Origin: Ruegeria sp. HKCCD4315
GTDB lineage: Bacteria > Pseudomonadota > Alphaproteobacteria > Rhodobacterales > Rhodobacteraceae
NCBI RefSeq assembly: GCF_013112245.1
Contig: NZ_WVRN01000001.1
Location: forward strand, 872,501 to 936,500
Reading direction: 5' to 3'
Length of the DNA stretch: 64,000 nucleotides
The notes beneath the pieces are model-generated. The model was not told the origin of the DNA, did not search any database, and was given only the letters and a program-made list of their open reading frames with translations. A program made the translations under genes and the position numbers. This document shows, in pieces, positions 63,487 through 64,000 of the stretch (the stretch's first letter is position 1; every line of letters begins with the position of its first letter).

Positions 63487-64000
63487 CTAATCGCGCCTGC
63501 GTTTGGCTCTTAGCGTGGGGTCGGCTTGGGTTGGGTCCTCGGGCCAGGGATGTTTGGGGTATTGCGCCCTCATGTCCTTACGGACGTCCGCGTAAGAGCC
63601 AGCCCAAAATCCAGGCAGATCGCGTGTGATCTGGATTGGGCGCTGCGCAGGGGACAGAAGGGTGATCTTCAGCGGCGTGCCCCCGACAACCGGATGACGG
63701 GACACGCCAAACAACTCCTGCAACCGGACCGAGATTTCTGGGACCGCAGCACTGTAATCAATCGGCACCTTGCGCCCCAGCGGTGTTTCAAACGACCCCG
63801 GCGCGCGCCGGTCCAGCTCTTGCGTTTGGGACCAATCCAATCTGGCGCGCAAGGCGGGCAATAGATCGAACCGCTTCCAATCTTCTGCACTTTTGACACC
63901 TGAGAGCATCGGCAGGAGCCAGCCCTCCAAACTGGCCATCAGACCCTCGACCGAGAAATCGGGCAAGTCGACCCCGTCCGCGCGAACCAGTTCGACCCGA
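63487..64000 (-). CDS. hrpB: ATP-dependent helicase HrpB, C-terminal part (5' end outside window)
   Basis: The frame stays open to the right edge, so only the last ~170 codons are seen. The C-terminal HrpB domain is recognisable from LEGWLLPML, FETPLGRKVPIDY, QELFGVSRHPVVGG, PIQITRDLPGFWAGSYADV and RKDMRAQYPKHPWPEDP, which are the usual end of HrpB-type DEAH helicases. The helicase motor lies outside the window. A TTG within the visible part (63966) is not a start; upstream codons continue the frame. Confidence 0.93.
   Translation of the reverse strand, partial: RVELVRADGVDLPDFSVEGLMASLEGWLLPMLSGVKSAEDWKRFDLLPALRARLDWSQTQELDRRAPGSFETPLGRKVPIDYSAAVPEISVRLQELFGVSRHPVVGGTPLKITLLSPAQRPIQITRDLPGFWAGSYADVRKDMRAQYPKHPWPEDPTQADPTLRAKRRRD

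Overview
The window is a 64 kb, GC-rich, densely coded piece of chromosome from an alphaproteobacterium, most likely a marine Rhodobacterales of the Roseobacter group (Ruegeria-like; the genus is a guess). The signs are an aa3-oxidase cluster laid out as in Rhodobacter/Paracoccus (coxB-ctaB-small ORF-ctaG-coxC-surf1, subunit I absent), GcrA, lysC next to ptsP, an Entner-Doudoroff operon zwf-edd-eda, a Roseobacter-type Hint protein, and a short dispersed intergenic motif that I associate with this group. I see no tRNA, rRNA, CRISPR array, prophage or insertion sequence; this is mostly core chromosome with a few accessory islets.

Layout. 1-6.6 kb (minus strand): ketoacid CoA-transferase, topA, dprA and tldD. 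6.8-14.4 kb (plus): oxidase subunits II and III with their haem, copper and Surf1 assembly factors, running with 1-4 nt overlaps into thrC, an M16 protease and a GNAT. 14.5-28.3 kb: mixed housekeeping (MBL protein, flavin dehydrogenase, fasciclin, apt, exporter, MTA phosphorylase, SulP transporter, acetyltransferases, Nudix, SDR). 28.4-36 kb: lysC-ptsP, then zwf-edd-eda behind a promoter with a LacI-type operator. 36-45.6 kb: two PLP aminotransferases, a strictosidine-synthase-like protein, crotonase, VOC protein, BenE transporter, valS. 45.7-54.5 kb: dienelactone hydrolase, an orphan form-II CoxL-like molybdenum subunit coupled to a DUF2235 protein, Nudix, gcrA, an orphan ABC-2 permease, and a Hint protein coupled to a stand-alone NusA N-terminal-domain protein. 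54.6-57 kb: argD-argF behind a possible arginine-rich leader peptide. 57-64 kb: haem membrane protein plus Tat-exported intradiol-like protein, phytanoyl-CoA dioxygenase, pirin, ketopantoate reductase, PiT, Nudix and the 3' end of hrpB.

The most unusual items are the solo NusA-NTD protein translationally coupled to a Hint protein (53236-53655), the Arg-codon-rich mini-ORF before argDF (54668-54721), a three-copy intergenic repeat, and several regulator-like sites: an FNR box between tldD and coxB, a LacI-type palindrome at zwf, an RpoE/ChrR-like promoter at the fasciclin gene and a CtrA-like box at dprA. All functions are read from motifs and family memory; no database search was run.
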